From an uncultured Clostridia bacterium (GTDB lineage Bacteria; Bacillota; Clostridia; Christensenellales; Aristaeellaceae), in the NCBI GenBank assembly GCA_934621505.1, contig CAKTUU010000003.1:66301-130300 (forward strand): DNA of 64,000 nt. Reading direction: 5' to 3'. This document shows, piece after piece, positions 40,640-50,140 of this stretch. The translations under genes were made by a program, and so were the position numbers. Numbering within the stretch: position 1 is the first letter of the stretch; every line of letters starts with the position of its first letter. The notes below the pieces were generated by a model that was not told the DNA's origin, did not search any database, and saw nothing but the letters and a program-made list of their open reading frames with translations.

Positions 40640-41331
40640 TGGTTCTCCTCCTGATTGATCCATTGAATCATGGTTTGCCGGTAGGGTTCAAAGGCGCTGC
40701 CACGGGGCAGGCTGGCAAAGGTCATTGGCGTTTTCAGCGTGGGGTGGGTCAGGGTCAGCTTTGCCCCCCACAGGGCAATGTTTTCGCCCCGTTTGCCGGT
40801 TCCGTAGCGCATGTCGTATACAATGGGATGGCCGCAATAACTCATCTGCACCCGAATCTGATGCTTGCGTCCCGTTTCCAGCGTAACCTGCACAAGGGCG
40901 GCTTCTCCCTGCCGCGCCAGCACCCGGTAATGCAGCCTTGCCTCCTGAGCCCCTTCGGTTCCCCGGGGCACCACCCGCACACCTTCGCCGCCCTTTTGCA
41001 GCCAGTCGTGCAGCGTGCCCTGATCCGGCAGGGTATCGCCCTGCTGAACAACCGCCAGATAATCCCGATGCATGGCGTGGGTCCGCAGCTGATCGGACAA
41101 GCGGGACGCCGCCTTGCTGGTGCGGGCAAAGGCCACCAGACCACCCACAGGACGGTCCAGCCGGTGCACCAGCCCCAGATATACATCGCCGGGTTTGCCG
41201 TATTTTTGCTTGATATAATCCTTTAATTCATCCAGCAGGGCCACATCGCCGGTTTCATCGCCCTGGGTCAGCTGATTGGGAGGCTTGACAGCCACCAGCA
41301 GGTGGTTGTCCTCATACACAATCTCACTCAT
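40636..41331 (-). CDS. RluA-family pseudouridine synthase
   Basis: 231 aa. The catalytic motif is HRLDRPVGG, with the active-site aspartate, and the RxxxH-type segment TGRKHQIRVQMSYCGHPI is present. No S4 domain is present, so it resembles the short RluA/TruC branch; the target rRNA or tRNA uridine cannot be read. It overlaps the methyltransferase gene upstream by 8 nt and tgt downstream by 4 nt, so the operon is devoted to RNA modification. Confidence 0.92.
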   Translation of the reverse strand: MSEIVYEDNHLLVAVKPPNQLTQGDETGDVALLDELKDYIKQKYGKPGDVYLGLVHRLDRPVGGLVAFARTSKAASRLSDQLRTHAMHRDYLAVVQQGDTLPDQGTLHDWLQKGGEGVRVVPRGTEGAQEARLHYRVLARQGEAALVQVTLETGRKHQIRVQMSYCGHPIVYDMRYGTGKRGENIALWGAKLTLTHPTLKTPMTFASLPRGSAFEPYRQTMIQWINQEENQ

Positions 41332-42196
41332 TGGGCGTCCACCGGGCAGTGGTGCCGCAGGGCAGCACGCCGCCAGAGGTTACCTTCAGGCACAGCTCGT
41401 CCGCGTCGGCATGTCCGCCAAAGCGGGGGCACAGGCAGCGCTGGGCAATGTTGCGCAGCACCGACGCGCAAAAGCCGGTGGTGTAACCGTTAATCAGGAA
41501 AAACAGGGGCGTATCGCTGAGCACCTGACTGCACAAATCCACCAGAGGATACAATTCGTCCTCCAGCTTCCATACTTCTCCGTTAGGGCCTCTGCCATAG
41601 CTGGGCGGGTCCATCAAAATGCCGTCGTAGTGGTTTCCCCGGCGAATTTCCCGGCGCACAAAGGCCTTGGCGTCCTCCACAATAAAACGGGTGCTTTCCT
41701 GAGGCAGGCCGGTCAGATCCCGGTTTTCCCGGGCCCACAGCACCATGCCCTTGGCCGCGTCCACATGGGTTACATGGGCCCCGGCGGCGGCGCAGGCCAG
41801 CGTGGCCCCGCCGGTGTAGGCAAACAGGTTCAACACTTTAGGCGCGTGGTCCCAGCCGCCGGCGGCCTGAATGCGCCGCTGCATAAGCTGCCAGTTGGCC
41901 GCCTGTTCGGGAAACAGGCCGGTGTGCTTGAAGCCGGTAGGCTTTACATAAAACTGCAAATTTCCCAGACCGATGGTCCAGCGGTCCGGCAATTTTTCCC
42001 GAAAATCCCAATGACCGCCGCCGCTTTCGCTGCGCTGGTACACGGCCTGGGCCTGCTTCCACTTTTCCGGCTGAGCCTTGGGCCAGATAACCTGGGGATC
42101 GGGCCGGCGCAGGATGATGCGGCCCCAGCGCTCCAGCTTTTCGCCATCGCCGGTATCCAGCACCTCATAATCCCGCCATTGATCGCATAGATACAT
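41324..42196 (-). CDS. class I SAM-dependent methyltransferase (RlmI/RlmK-like)
   Basis: 290 aa. The SAM-binding motif I is VLNLFAYTGGATLACAAAGAHVTHVD. Motif IV is ILMDPPSYGRGPNG (DPPxY type, as in rRNA cytosine or guanine methyltransferases of the RlmI/RsmB kind). It starts MYLCDQW at 42196 behind AAGGAGT. It is the first gene of a four-gene RNA-modification operon. The target base is unknown; rRNA is the most likely. Confidence 0.9.
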   Translation of the reverse strand: MYLCDQWRDYEVLDTGDGEKLERWGRIILRRPDPQVIWPKAQPEKWKQAQAVYQRSESGGGHWDFREKLPDRWTIGLGNLQFYVKPTGFKHTGLFPEQAANWQLMQRRIQAAGGWDHAPKVLNLFAYTGGATLACAAAGAHVTHVDAAKGMVLWARENRDLTGLPQESTRFIVEDAKAFVRREIRRGNHYDGILMDPPSYGRGPNGEVWKLEDELYPLVDLCSQVLSDTPLFFLINGYTTGFCASVLRNIAQRCLCPRFGGHADADELCLKVTSGGVLPCGTTARWTPNE

Positions 42197-42259
42197 GCTT
42201 TTACTCCTTAAACCAAACGTCCCCGGGCGGCCCATCGCCCGCCCGGGGCACAGGTTTTG

Positions 42260-45200
42260 TCAGGCCCTGCTTACGCTCAGCACGGCCTTTTTGCCATTGA
42301 TATCCCACTGGGTGCCGTCGTTATCGGCGCGGTTCATTTCCACAGCCAGCACGCTGCGCATGATGAAATCGCGGCCCGCTTCAATGGCGGCGGCCAGTTC
42401 GTCGTCCGCCTGATAGGCGACCACAATGCGGTCGCTCACCTCAAAACCGGCGTCCTTGCGCATGTTTTGCAGCTTGCTGACCACCTCGCGCTGGAAGCCC
42501 TCGCGGATCAGCTCCGGCGTCAGGTTGCAGTCCAGCACCACGGTTACCTGGTCGTCCATCTGGGCGGAGAAGCCGGGCTTCTGGGTGGATTCGGTCAGTA
42601 CATCGTCTTTGGTCAGCACTACCTGGGTATCGTCCAGCGTAAAGGTGACGTTTTCGCCCCGGGTGAAGGTATCCACCACGTCATTGCCGTCCAGTTCCTT
42701 CAGCTTCTGGCCGATGCGGCCCAGCAGCTTGCCGTACTTGGGGCCCAGGGTGCGCATCTGGGGCTTCAGGTTGTATGTGGTAAAGGCGCGGGCGTCCTCG
42801 GTAAAGACCACGTTCTTCACGTTCAGCTCGTCCTCGGCCAGTTCCCGGAACGCCTGGTCAAACCGGGTTCCCTTCACATACAGACAGGCGGAAGGCTGGC
42901 GCACCTTCAGGTTGGCGGCGGCGCGGCAGCTGAGGCCCAGGCTGACCACCTCGCGCAGGGCGGCCATCTGCCGGTTCAGGTTTTCGTCCACCATGGCCGC
43001 GTCCACCACAGGGAAGTCGCACAGGTGCACGCTTTCAGGCGCGGCCGGATTGACGGAGACAACCAGATTCTGATAAATATCCTCCGCCATAAAGGGCACA
43101 AAGGGGGCGATGACCTTGCTGAGGGTAACCAGCACATGGTACAGGGTGGCAAAGGCAGCTTCCTTGGTATCGTCCATGCCCTTGCCCCAGAAGCGCTCGC
43201 GGCAGCGGCGCACATACCAGTTGCTCAAATCGTCCACCAGGTCGGTGATGGCGCGGGCGGCTTCGGGAATGTGGTACTGGCTCAGGTTGTCGTCCACATC
43301 CTGAATGGTGCTGTTCAGGCGGCTCAAAATCCACTTGTCCATCAGGGTCAGGTTCACCTTGTCCAGAGGATGATCCTTGGGATCAAAGTTGTCAATATTG
43401 GCATACAGCACAAAGAAGGCGTAGGTATTTTGCAGCGTGGACATGAACTTGCGCTGCCCCTCGTTCACCGCCTCATCGCTGAAACGGCTGGGCAGCCAGG
43501 GAGCGCTGGCCGTGTAGAAGTACCAGCGAACCGCGTCCGCGCCCTGCTTGTTCAGCACGCTCCAGGGGTCCACCACATTGCCCAGGTGCTTGGACATTTT
43601 GCGGCCCTCCGCGTCCTGTACATGGCCCATAACGATGCAGTTTTCAAAGGGCGCACGGTCAAACAGCAGGGTAGAAATGGCTTCCAGCGTATAGAACCAG
43701 CCGCGGGTCTGGTCAATGGCCTCGGAAATAAAGTTGGCCGGGAAGCGTTTTTCAAAAATTTCCCTGTTTTCAAAGGGATAGTGCCACTGGGCGAAGGGCA
43801 TGGAGCCGGAATCATACCAGCAGTCGATAACGTCGGTAACGCGGGTCATGGGCTTGCCGCATTCCGGGCACCTGATCTGCACAGCGTCCACATAGGGGCG
43901 GTGCAGCTCCAAATCGTCCGCCACGGGGCCGATGGCCATTTCCTTCAGCTCCTGACGGCTGCCGATAACATGGATGTGGCCTTCCTCGCAGCGCCAGATG
44001 GGCAGGGGGGTGCCCCAGTAGCGCTCGCGGCTCAGGCCCCAGTCATGCACGTTCTCCAGCCAGGTGCCCATACGGCCTTCCTTGATGTTGTCGGGCAGCC
44101 AGTTGATGGTGCGGTTGTTGGCCACCAGCTGGTCCCGCACAGCGGTCATCTTGATGTACCAGGTAGGACGGGGATAGTACAACAGGGGCGTGTTGCAGCG
44201 CCAGCAGAAGGGATAATCATGGGCGAAGGGCACGGCGGCAAACAGCAGGCCCCGCTCCTTCAAATCCTCCAGCACCAGCTTGTCCGCGTCCTTGACGAAA
44301 ACGCCGGGCCACTTGGTATCGGCGGTCATGCAGCCCTGGGTGTCCACAAAGTTGACAAAGGGAATGTCGTTTTCCCGGCAGACCCGGTTGTCGTCCTCGC
44401 CAAAGGCGGGGGCGATGTGAACGATGCCGGAACCATCGGTCATGGTAACGTATTCGTCGCAGATCACATACCAGGCCGGTTTATCCAGCTTGCCCACGGC
44501 AAAGTCAAACAGGGGCTCATATTCCATCCCCTTCAGGGCGACGCCGGGCATTTCTGCGTCAATCTGCACATCCTTGCCGCCAAACACGGAGGCAATCAGC
44601 GCCTTGCCCATGATATAATGCTTGCCCTCCACCGTGATGCGGCAATAGGTATCATGGGGGTTCACGCACAGGGCCAGGTTGCTGGGCAGCGTCCAGGGCG
44701 TGGTGGTCCAGGCCAGCAGGTAAGCGTCCTCGCCCTTTACCTTGAACAGCACAAAGGCGGAGGTTTCCTTTACGTTCTTATAGCCCTGAGCCACCTCGTG
44801 GCTGGACAGGGCGGTGCCGCAGCGGGGGCAGTAGGGCGCGATCTTGTGGCCCAGGTAAAGCAGGCCCTTTTCGTAAATCTTTTTCAGGCTCCACCATTCG
44901 GACTCGATATAATCATCCTTGTAGGTGATGTAGGGATGCTCCATATCCGCCCAGTAAGCGACCCGGTCGGACATTTCCTCCCATTCGTGCTGGTACTTCC
45001 ACACGCTTTCCTTGCACTTTTTGATAAAGGGCTCGATGCCGTAGGCCTCAATCTGCGGCTTGCCGTCCAGGCCCAGCTGCTTTTCCACTTCCAGTTCCAC
45101 AGGCAGGCCGTGGGTGTCCCAGCCGGCCTTGCGCAGCACGTCCTTGCCCTTCATGCTCTGGAAGCGGGGAATCAAATCCTTAATGGCGCGGGTTTCAATA

Positions 45201-45373
45201 TGGCCGATATGGGGACGGCCGTTGGCCGTGGGCGGGCCGTCAAAGAAGGTAAAGCGCTCTGCGCCGTCATTCCTGTGGAAGCTCTTTTTCACGATGTCGT
45301 GTTCCTTCCAGAAGTCCAACACCGCTTTTTCGCGCTCAACGAAATTCATGTCTGTGGGAACCTTGCGATACAT
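42260..45373 (-). CDS. ileS: isoleucyl-tRNA synthetase, eukaryotic-like (type 2) form
   Basis: 1037 aa. HIGH motif GRPHIGHI at residues 53-58, KMSKH at 592-596, and the editing domain between them (GWDTHGLPVE upstream). Length, the YIESEWWSLKKIYEKG segment and the KMSKH form resemble the long type-2 IleRS more than the shorter 930-aa bacterial type 1. A C-terminal zinc-binding region of type 1 is not visible. It charges tRNA-Ile. The ATG at 45373 follows AAAGGAGG. Expression is expected to depend on the upstream T-box. Type-2 enzymes are often insensitive to mupirocin; that property is inferred. Confidence 0.95.
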   Translation of the reverse strand: MYRKVPTDMNFVEREKAVLDFWKEHDIVKKSFHRNDGAERFTFFDGPPTANGRPHIGHIETRAIKDLIPRFQSMKGKDVLRKAGWDTHGLPVELEVEKQLGLDGKPQIEAYGIEPFIKKCKESVWKYQHEWEEMSDRVAYWADMEHPYITYKDDYIESEWWSLKKIYEKGLLYLGHKIAPYCPRCGTALSSHEVAQGYKNVKETSAFVLFKVKGEDAYLLAWTTTPWTLPSNLALCVNPHDTYCRITVEGKHYIMGKALIASVFGGKDVQIDAEMPGVALKGMEYEPLFDFAVGKLDKPAWYVICDEYVTMTDGSGIVHIAPAFGEDDNRVCRENDIPFVNFVDTQGCMTADTKWPGVFVKDADKLVLEDLKERGLLFAAVPFAHDYPFCWRCNTPLLYYPRPTWYIKMTAVRDQLVANNRTINWLPDNIKEGRMGTWLENVHDWGLSRERYWGTPLPIWRCEEGHIHVIGSRQELKEMAIGPVADDLELHRPYVDAVQIRCPECGKPMTRVTDVIDCWYDSGSMPFAQWHYPFENREIFEKRFPANFISEAIDQTRGWFYTLEAISTLLFDRAPFENCIVMGHVQDAEGRKMSKHLGNVVDPWSVLNKQGADAVRWYFYTASAPWLPSRFSDEAVNEGQRKFMSTLQNTYAFFVLYANIDNFDPKDHPLDKVNLTLMDKWILSRLNSTIQDVDDNLSQYHIPEAARAITDLVDDLSNWYVRRCRERFWGKGMDDTKEAAFATLYHVLVTLSKVIAPFVPFMAEDIYQNLVVSVNPAAPESVHLCDFPVVDAAMVDENLNRQMAALREVVSLGLSCRAAANLKVRQPSACLYVKGTRFDQAFRELAEDELNVKNVVFTEDARAFTTYNLKPQMRTLGPKYGKLLGRIGQKLKELDGNDVVDTFTRGENVTFTLDDTQVVLTKDDVLTESTQKPGFSAQMDDQVTVVLDCNLTPELIREGFQREVVSKLQNMRKDAGFEVSDRIVVAYQADDELAAAIEAGRDFIMRSVLAVEMNRADNDGTQWDINGKKAVLSVSRA

Positions 45374-45409
45374 TGGGGAAGCAACCTCCTTTGCGTACTT
45401 CGGGGCAAG

Positions 45410-45653
45410 AAAAAACCGCCCCGTTTTGTAACGGGACGGAAAAAAGCGTTTTTCCGCGGTACCACCCATTTTGACGGCGCATCGCCGTCCACTCGTTCCA
45501 GCCCTGTCACGGGAGCGCCCGATCCGCCCTTGGCCCAAGGCCGTCAGGCGAATCGCTCCGGGGTGATCTGACGTCTCAGGCAGCGCCCGGCTTGCACCAA
45601 ACCCGGGCTCGCTTTGGAAGCCTGTTCAGACATCCGTCCCCATCATCGCGGAT
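45410..45653 (-). ncRNA. T-box leader of ileS
   Basis: The conserved T-box motif GGGTGGTACCGCG lies on the minus strand at 45467-45455. It is followed by a terminator stem (45439-45430 with 45425-45416) and a T-run (45415-45410). Upstream is a long structured region. A specifier-like ATC (Ile) followed by A is at 45567-45565 in the expected Stem I context. Uncharged tRNA-Ile should pair with the leader and stop termination, raising ileS expression. Confidence 0.9.
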
Positions 45654-45659
45654 ATGAGT

Positions 45660-45688
45660 ATCATAGCATATTTGCACCCCGTTGTAAA
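45660..45688 (-). promoter_or_regulatory. promoter of the ileS T-box transcript
   Basis: Minus strand: TTTACA (45688-45683) and TATGAT (45665-45660), spacer 17 bp, placing the start near 45653. Confidence 0.65.
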
Positions 45689-45715
45689 GGCATGAAAACG
45701 CAAGATTTCCCCGCT

Positions 45716-46351
45716 TCAGGGGATCAGATTCAGCATATCCTCCTCGTTGTTCACGTCCACAAAGCTGTCCGGCACCTGGCCTACAATAATGCTTTCCGCC
45801 ACGGGGATAGAGCTGTTTACATCCACCATCTGCGACCCCATGGGCACCACCAGGCACACGGTGGTGCGCAGGGTTAAAAGGATTTTATGCCGCGTCTGGT
45901 TGATGCCTGCGGACTCAAACTCCGACTGAAAGCTGGTGTGTACCGCGCCAACCGGCAAAATCTGCACTGAAACACGCGGTCCAAAGCCGGACAAAAACCG
46001 AATGCCCAGCGCCGCGCCCAGGGGCACCTCCACAAACTGGTTGTCATAGCTGTTTAATTCCTGCTCCGCCAGCAGGGCGGTTTTGGCCGCCAGTTCATTC
46101 ATACGCATGGTATTGGCCTGCAGCATGGTTACCTGTCCCTGGCTGTCCAGGCGGGTGTCCATCAGTTCACCATAGGCAATGCCCCCGTCTATCAGCTGGC
46201 TGACGGCATGGTTGACCGTTTCCACCGCCATGGAGTAGGCGTTGGCATAGGCCATGTCCAGCATGGTCTGGCTCAGGTTCTGCTCCATCACAATCAGTCC
46301 CGCGGCCGCCAGCAGCAGCGACAGCAGAATCAGCCGCCCCTTTTTTCCCAA
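45716..46351 (-). CDS. yunB: sporulation protein YunB
   Basis: 211 aa. It has an N-terminal membrane helix (RLILLSLLLAAAGLIVMEQNL), then a YunB-type extracytoplasmic domain: TMLDMAYANAYSMAVETVNHAVSQ, IRFLSGFGPRVSVQILPVGAV, and RTTVCLVVPMGSQMVDV. YunB is expressed in the mother cell during sporulation in Bacillus. The start is taken as a TTG at 46351 with GGGAGG 8 nt upstream; a longer frame upstream has no ribosome binding site. It is divergent from the PBP1A gene. Confidence 0.88.
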   Translation of the reverse strand: MGKKGRLILLSLLLAAAGLIVMEQNLSQTMLDMAYANAYSMAVETVNHAVSQLIDGGIAYGELMDTRLDSQGQVTMLQANTMRMNELAAKTALLAEQELNSYDNQFVEVPLGAALGIRFLSGFGPRVSVQILPVGAVHTSFQSEFESAGINQTRHKILLTLRTTVCLVVPMGSQMVDVNSSIPVAESIIVGQVPDSFVDVNNEEDMLNLIP

Positions 46352-46450
46352 TGGTTTCGCCTCCCTTCCCCTGCTATGCTTATGCTTGCGATCTGACAAA
46401 AAACACCGGCGGATTGTTACAGCACGACCTATGCAGCCCGCCGGATTGTA

Positions 46451-46459
46451 TGGTATACT
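46451..46459 (+). promoter_or_regulatory. extended -10 promoter of the PBP1A gene
   Basis: TGG followed by TATACT (46454-46459), about 54 nt before the GTG start. The extended -10 could compensate for a poor -35 box. Confidence 0.45.
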
Positions 46460-46512
46460 ACAGAGGGCGCATCCCACACGCCCGCTTTTGATTTTCTGGG
46501 GGAGGGAACAAC

Positions 46513-49245
46513 GTGTATCAACAGCCCATGAATCATAACGAGCCTGCGTTTTATGAAGAAGAAAATCCTTCCTGGAAGGATTATGCCGATATGCCTTCAG
46601 AGCCGCCGAAAAAGCGCACCATTTTTAAGCCGCGCCTGACCAAGCCCAATTTTGTGGTGTCCGTGCTGGTAAACGCGGTACGGCTGGTTCTGCTGCTGGC
46701 GGTGCTGTGCGGACTGGCCCTGGGCGGCGTGGTGCTGGGCATTGCCAAGGGCTATATGGAAACAGCCCCCACCCTGGACCTGGCGCTTTTGGACGCCCAG
46801 GACAAAACATCCTTTCTGTACGATTCCCAGGGCAACGTAATTACCGACTATAAGGGTACGGAAAACCGCATCATGGTGAACATTTCCCTGATGCCGGAGC
46901 AGCTGCGCAACGCCTTTGTAGCCGTGGAGGACGCCCGCTTTTACACCCATAACGGCATCGATATCAAGCGCATTATCGGGTCCTTTGTGCAAAACTTTGT
47001 ATCCGGCACCCAGCAGGGCGGCTCCACCATTACCCAGCAGCTGATCAAAAACACCGTTCTGTCCAGCGAGCAAAGCTACAAGCGCAAAATTCAGGAAGCC
47101 TATCTGGCCATGCAGCTGGAAACCAAATATACCAAGCTGCAAATTCTGGAATACTACTTAAACACCATTTATCTGGGCGAGAACTATTACGGCGTGCAGG
47201 TGGCGGCTCAGGGCTATTTTGGCAAGGAGCTGAACCAGCTTACCCTGCGGGAATGCGCCATGCTGGCGGGCCTGACCAACAACCCCTATTACTACAACCC
47301 CCGCCGCAATTTTTACACCCGCACCTCTGAAACCACCGATTACAAAAAGCTGACCAACGACCGCACCGACTATGTGCTGCGCTGCATGTATGAAAACCAG
47401 TTTATCACCCAGCAGCAGTACCAGGAGGCCCTGAACCAGGCCACCGCCAACGTGCTGGAAACCTCCGCCACTGAAGGCGACGGCATGTATAAATACGCCC
47501 ATTATGTGGAATATGCGGTTCAGGATATTGTGGACTGCTTCCTGAAGCTGCGCCAGCTGGAGGATACCACTGAAAACCGCTATAAGATGGAAAACGAATT
47601 GCGCACCGGCGGCTATCATGTAACCCTGGCCATTGATACCAGCATTCAGGAAACGGTGGAAAGCACGCTGGAAAACTGGAACAATTACCCCTCTTTGCGC
47701 GACCCCAGCGACAAGGTGTACCGCACCCTGAAAAGCGACGGCACCTACGACGAGATTGTGCAGCCCCAGGCGGCGGCTGTAGTGCTGGATTACCGCACCG
47801 GCGAACTGAAGGCCATTGTGGGCTCCCGTACCCGGCCCACCGCCCGCAAAACCCTGAACCGGGCCACGGATATGAAAATGCCCGTGGGCTCTACCATCAA
47901 GCCCATCGCCGTATACGCCCCCGCTCTGGAAATGGGCTATTCTCCCGCCAGCGTGGTATACAACATTCCCGTGCCCATTTCCGGCTGGACCGGCTCCGAC
48001 GGCAAGGACAGCTGGCCCAAAAACTATGACGGCCGCTATTCCGGCCCCGTTACCCTGCGCAACGCCATGCGCCGCAGCCTGAACGTGGGCGCTGCCCAGA
48101 CCCTGATGACCATGGTAGGCGTGGACCGGTCCGCCGATTTTCTGATGCGCATGGGTGTGGACCGGAAAAACATCGATGTAACGCCCTTTGGCCTCTCCCT
48201 GGGGTCCAGCGGCATCACGCCCCTGCAGCTGGCGGTAGCCTACGGCGTGCTGGGCAATGGCGGCGTTTATCAGCAGCCCATTTCTTTCCTGGGCATTTCC
48301 GACAGCAACGGCAATGTGGTTTACGACAGCCGGGCCCAGCAGGAAAAGCGGCAGGTATTCCGTCCTTCCACCGCGTGGATGGCCGTGGATATGATGAAAA
48401 CCGTTGTGCAAAGCGGCACCGCCACCGGCGCCAAAATGAGCGGACAGACCGTTGCCGCCAAAACCGGCACCAACAGCGACCAGCGGGGCGTTACCTTCTG
48501 CGGCATGACCGGCTGGTATGTATCCTCCATCTGGGTAGGCCACGACAATTACAAGCCTCTTTCCTCCAAATCCACCGGCAGCAACGGCGCGCTGCCCATC
48601 TGGAAAAGCTATATGGAGCAAATCCATAAGGGATTAAGCAACCGGGATATCATCGAAGCCTCCGCCGAGGAGGTGGGCCTGGTGGCCGCCACCACCTGCG
48701 CCGTCAGCGGCCAGCTGGCTACCGACGCCTGCTATAACGACGCCATGGGCTATGGCGTTGTGACCGATTACTGGTACGGCCCCACCGTGCCTGCCGTGTC
48801 CTGCCAGATGCATCAGGCGGTCACCGTCTGCGCTGAAAGCGGCTATCTGGCTACGGAATACTGTCCCAATACCACCACCCGGGGCATGGTGGTGATTCCC
48901 AACGGCCACCCCCTCAGCGCTTATGTAAACGACAGCCAGTACGGACCGGTCATCGCGGAATATCTGGGAACGGCCCAGGGGCTGGGCTACTGCCCCTACC
49001 ATACCAGCTACAACAGCGGCGGTCAGGACGATTACGGCGATAATACCGGTCTTGTATCCGATGCGCGCCAGCTGCTGCAAAGCGCTTACGACCTGATGAG
49101 TACCATGGACGGCTCGTCTTCCGCTTACCTGAACATTCAGCAGGCCGCCAGCTATCTGGAAAGTCTGCTGATGAGCAACCCCGGCACATCCGACATTGCC
49201 AATGCCATGGCGCTGCTGACCCAGGCCATGGCCGGCGCCTATTGA
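46513..49245 (+). CDS. ponA: class A penicillin-binding protein (PBP1A family)
   Basis: 910 aa bifunctional peptidoglycan synthase. A cytoplasmic N-terminal tail (about 45 aa, acidic then basic), one membrane helix (about 48-78), then the glycosyltransferase domain with the catalytic EDARFYTHNGID region (Glu139) and GGSTITQQLIKN. The transpeptidase domain has STIK (about residue 460), SLN (about 520) and KTGT (about 650). A C-terminal extension of about 200 residues carries paired cysteines and a Gly/Ser/Asp-rich linker. Start GTG behind GGGGGAGG. It extends and cross-links glycan outside the membrane. Confidence 0.96.
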   Translation: MYQQPMNHNEPAFYEEENPSWKDYADMPSEPPKKRTIFKPRLTKPNFVVSVLVNAVRLVLLLAVLCGLALGGVVLGIAKGYMETAPTLDLALLDAQDKTSFLYDSQGNVITDYKGTENRIMVNISLMPEQLRNAFVAVEDARFYTHNGIDIKRIIGSFVQNFVSGTQQGGSTITQQLIKNTVLSSEQSYKRKIQEAYLAMQLETKYTKLQILEYYLNTIYLGENYYGVQVAAQGYFGKELNQLTLRECAMLAGLTNNPYYYNPRRNFYTRTSETTDYKKLTNDRTDYVLRCMYENQFITQQQYQEALNQATANVLETSATEGDGMYKYAHYVEYAVQDIVDCFLKLRQLEDTTENRYKMENELRTGGYHVTLAIDTSIQETVESTLENWNNYPSLRDPSDKVYRTLKSDGTYDEIVQPQAAAVVLDYRTGELKAIVGSRTRPTARKTLNRATDMKMPVGSTIKPIAVYAPALEMGYSPASVVYNIPVPISGWTGSDGKDSWPKNYDGRYSGPVTLRNAMRRSLNVGAAQTLMTMVGVDRSADFLMRMGVDRKNIDVTPFGLSLGSSGITPLQLAVAYGVLGNGGVYQQPISFLGISDSNGNVVYDSRAQQEKRQVFRPSTAWMAVDMMKTVVQSGTATGAKMSGQTVAAKTGTNSDQRGVTFCGMTGWYVSSIWVGHDNYKPLSSKSTGSNGALPIWKSYMEQIHKGLSNRDIIEASAEEVGLVAATTCAVSGQLATDACYNDAMGYGVVTDYWYGPTVPAVSCQMHQAVTVCAESGYLATEYCPNTTTRGMVVIPNGHPLSAYVNDSQYGPVIAEYLGTAQGLGYCPYHTSYNSGGQDDYGDNTGLVSDARQLLQSAYDLMSTMDGSSSAYLNIQQAASYLESLLMSNPGTSDIANAMALLTQAMAGAY

Positions 49246-49262
49246 GCAGAGAGGCTTTGCTT

Positions 49263-49703
49263 ATGCCCTGGCTGAATGTTTACGGCTTGCTGATGATTGC
49301 GGTGATGATGATTCCCAACATCCTGTTTGCCATGAAATGCAAGGATGGCTTTGAAAACCATTTTACCAACCGCTGGGTGGAGTTTTTGGAACAAATCGGC
49401 CGTTTTGGCTGCTTTGGGTTTATGATCTTTACCATTCCCGGCATGGCGCTGGGGTGGGTAAACCATTCCGCCTTTGCGGCCTATCTGGCTGTTGACGGGT
49501 TGTTGCTTGCGGCTTACTGCGTTATTTGGGCCGTGGGGAAAGGTCGGCGTTTTCGCGCGCTGGCCCTGTCCATTCTGCCCTCCCTGCTGTTTTTGTTTAG
49601 CGGAGTCATGACCCGCGCCCCATTGCTGGTGCTGTCCGCGCTGCTCTTTGCGCCCTGTCATATTTGGATTTCCATTACAAACGCAAAGGAGAACCGTCGA
49701 TGA
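49263..49703 (+). CDS. small integral membrane protein, 146 aa
   Basis: Four hydrophobic segments are visible (VYGLLMIAVMMIPNILFAM, then IGRFGCFGFMIFTIPGMAL, AYLAVDGLLLAAYCVIW and SILPSLLFLFSGVM). I do not recognise the family. It starts 18 nt after ponA behind AGAGAGG, and its stop overlaps the following acetyltransferase gene (ATGA), so it is part of the ponA transcript. Function unknown. Confidence 0.7.
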   Translation: MPWLNVYGLLMIAVMMIPNILFAMKCKDGFENHFTNRWVEFLEQIGRFGCFGFMIFTIPGMALGWVNHSAFAAYLAVDGLLLAAYCVIWAVGKGRRFRALALSILPSLLFLFSGVMTRAPLLVLSALLFAPCHIWISITNAKENRR

Positions 49704-50137
49704 TTCGTCCGGCCGCGCAAGCCGACCTGTGCCGCATCGCGGAAATTCTGGTCTTTAACAACCGGCTCCACTATTACCCGATTTTTCAGGACGCCGCCTA
49801 TTCCTTCGGAGAGATGCAGGTAACCCATGTGATGGCGCGGTATACCCCGGACCGTCTGAGCCGCACTTGGGTTTATGACGACGGCGTTGTCAAAGGAATT
49901 GTGCAAATCCATTCCGGCGAGGTAGAAAAGCTGTATGTAGAGCCCGCCTTTCAAAATCAGGGCATTGGAGCGGCGCTGTTGGGCTTTGCGGTAACCAGGC
50001 ACGGAGCGCGTTTTTTGTGGGCGCTGGAAAAAAACAAAAAAGCCGTTGCTTTTTACCGGCGGCACGGCTTTGATGTCACAGGGGAACGTAAATTGGAAGA
50101 AGGAACCAACGAATATCTGGTTTTGCTGAAACGGTAA
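49700..50137 (+). CDS. GNAT-family N-acetyltransferase
   Basis: 145 aa single-domain GNAT. Motif A is KLYVEPAFQNQGIGAALLGFAV; a FYRRHGFDVTGERKLEEGTNEYLV C-terminal end is typical. It resembles the RimI/YjgM style of small acetyltransferase; the substrate is unknown. Start ATG with AAAGGAG 8 nt upstream and a 4-nt overlap with the gene before. The transcript ends in the duplicated hairpin that follows. Confidence 0.88.
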   Translation: MIRPAAQADLCRIAEILVFNNRLHYYPIFQDAAYSFGEMQVTHVMARYTPDRLSRTWVYDDGVVKGIVQIHSGEVEKLYVEPAFQNQGIGAALLGFAVTRHGARFLWALEKNKKAVAFYRRHGFDVTGERKLEEGTNEYLVLLKR

Positions 50138-50140
50138 AAA

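Noticed and set aside
42257..45571. 1104-codon open frame on the plus strand opposite ileS
   Set aside because: Same antisense artefact; ileS has all synthetase motifs and a T-box leader on the minus strand.
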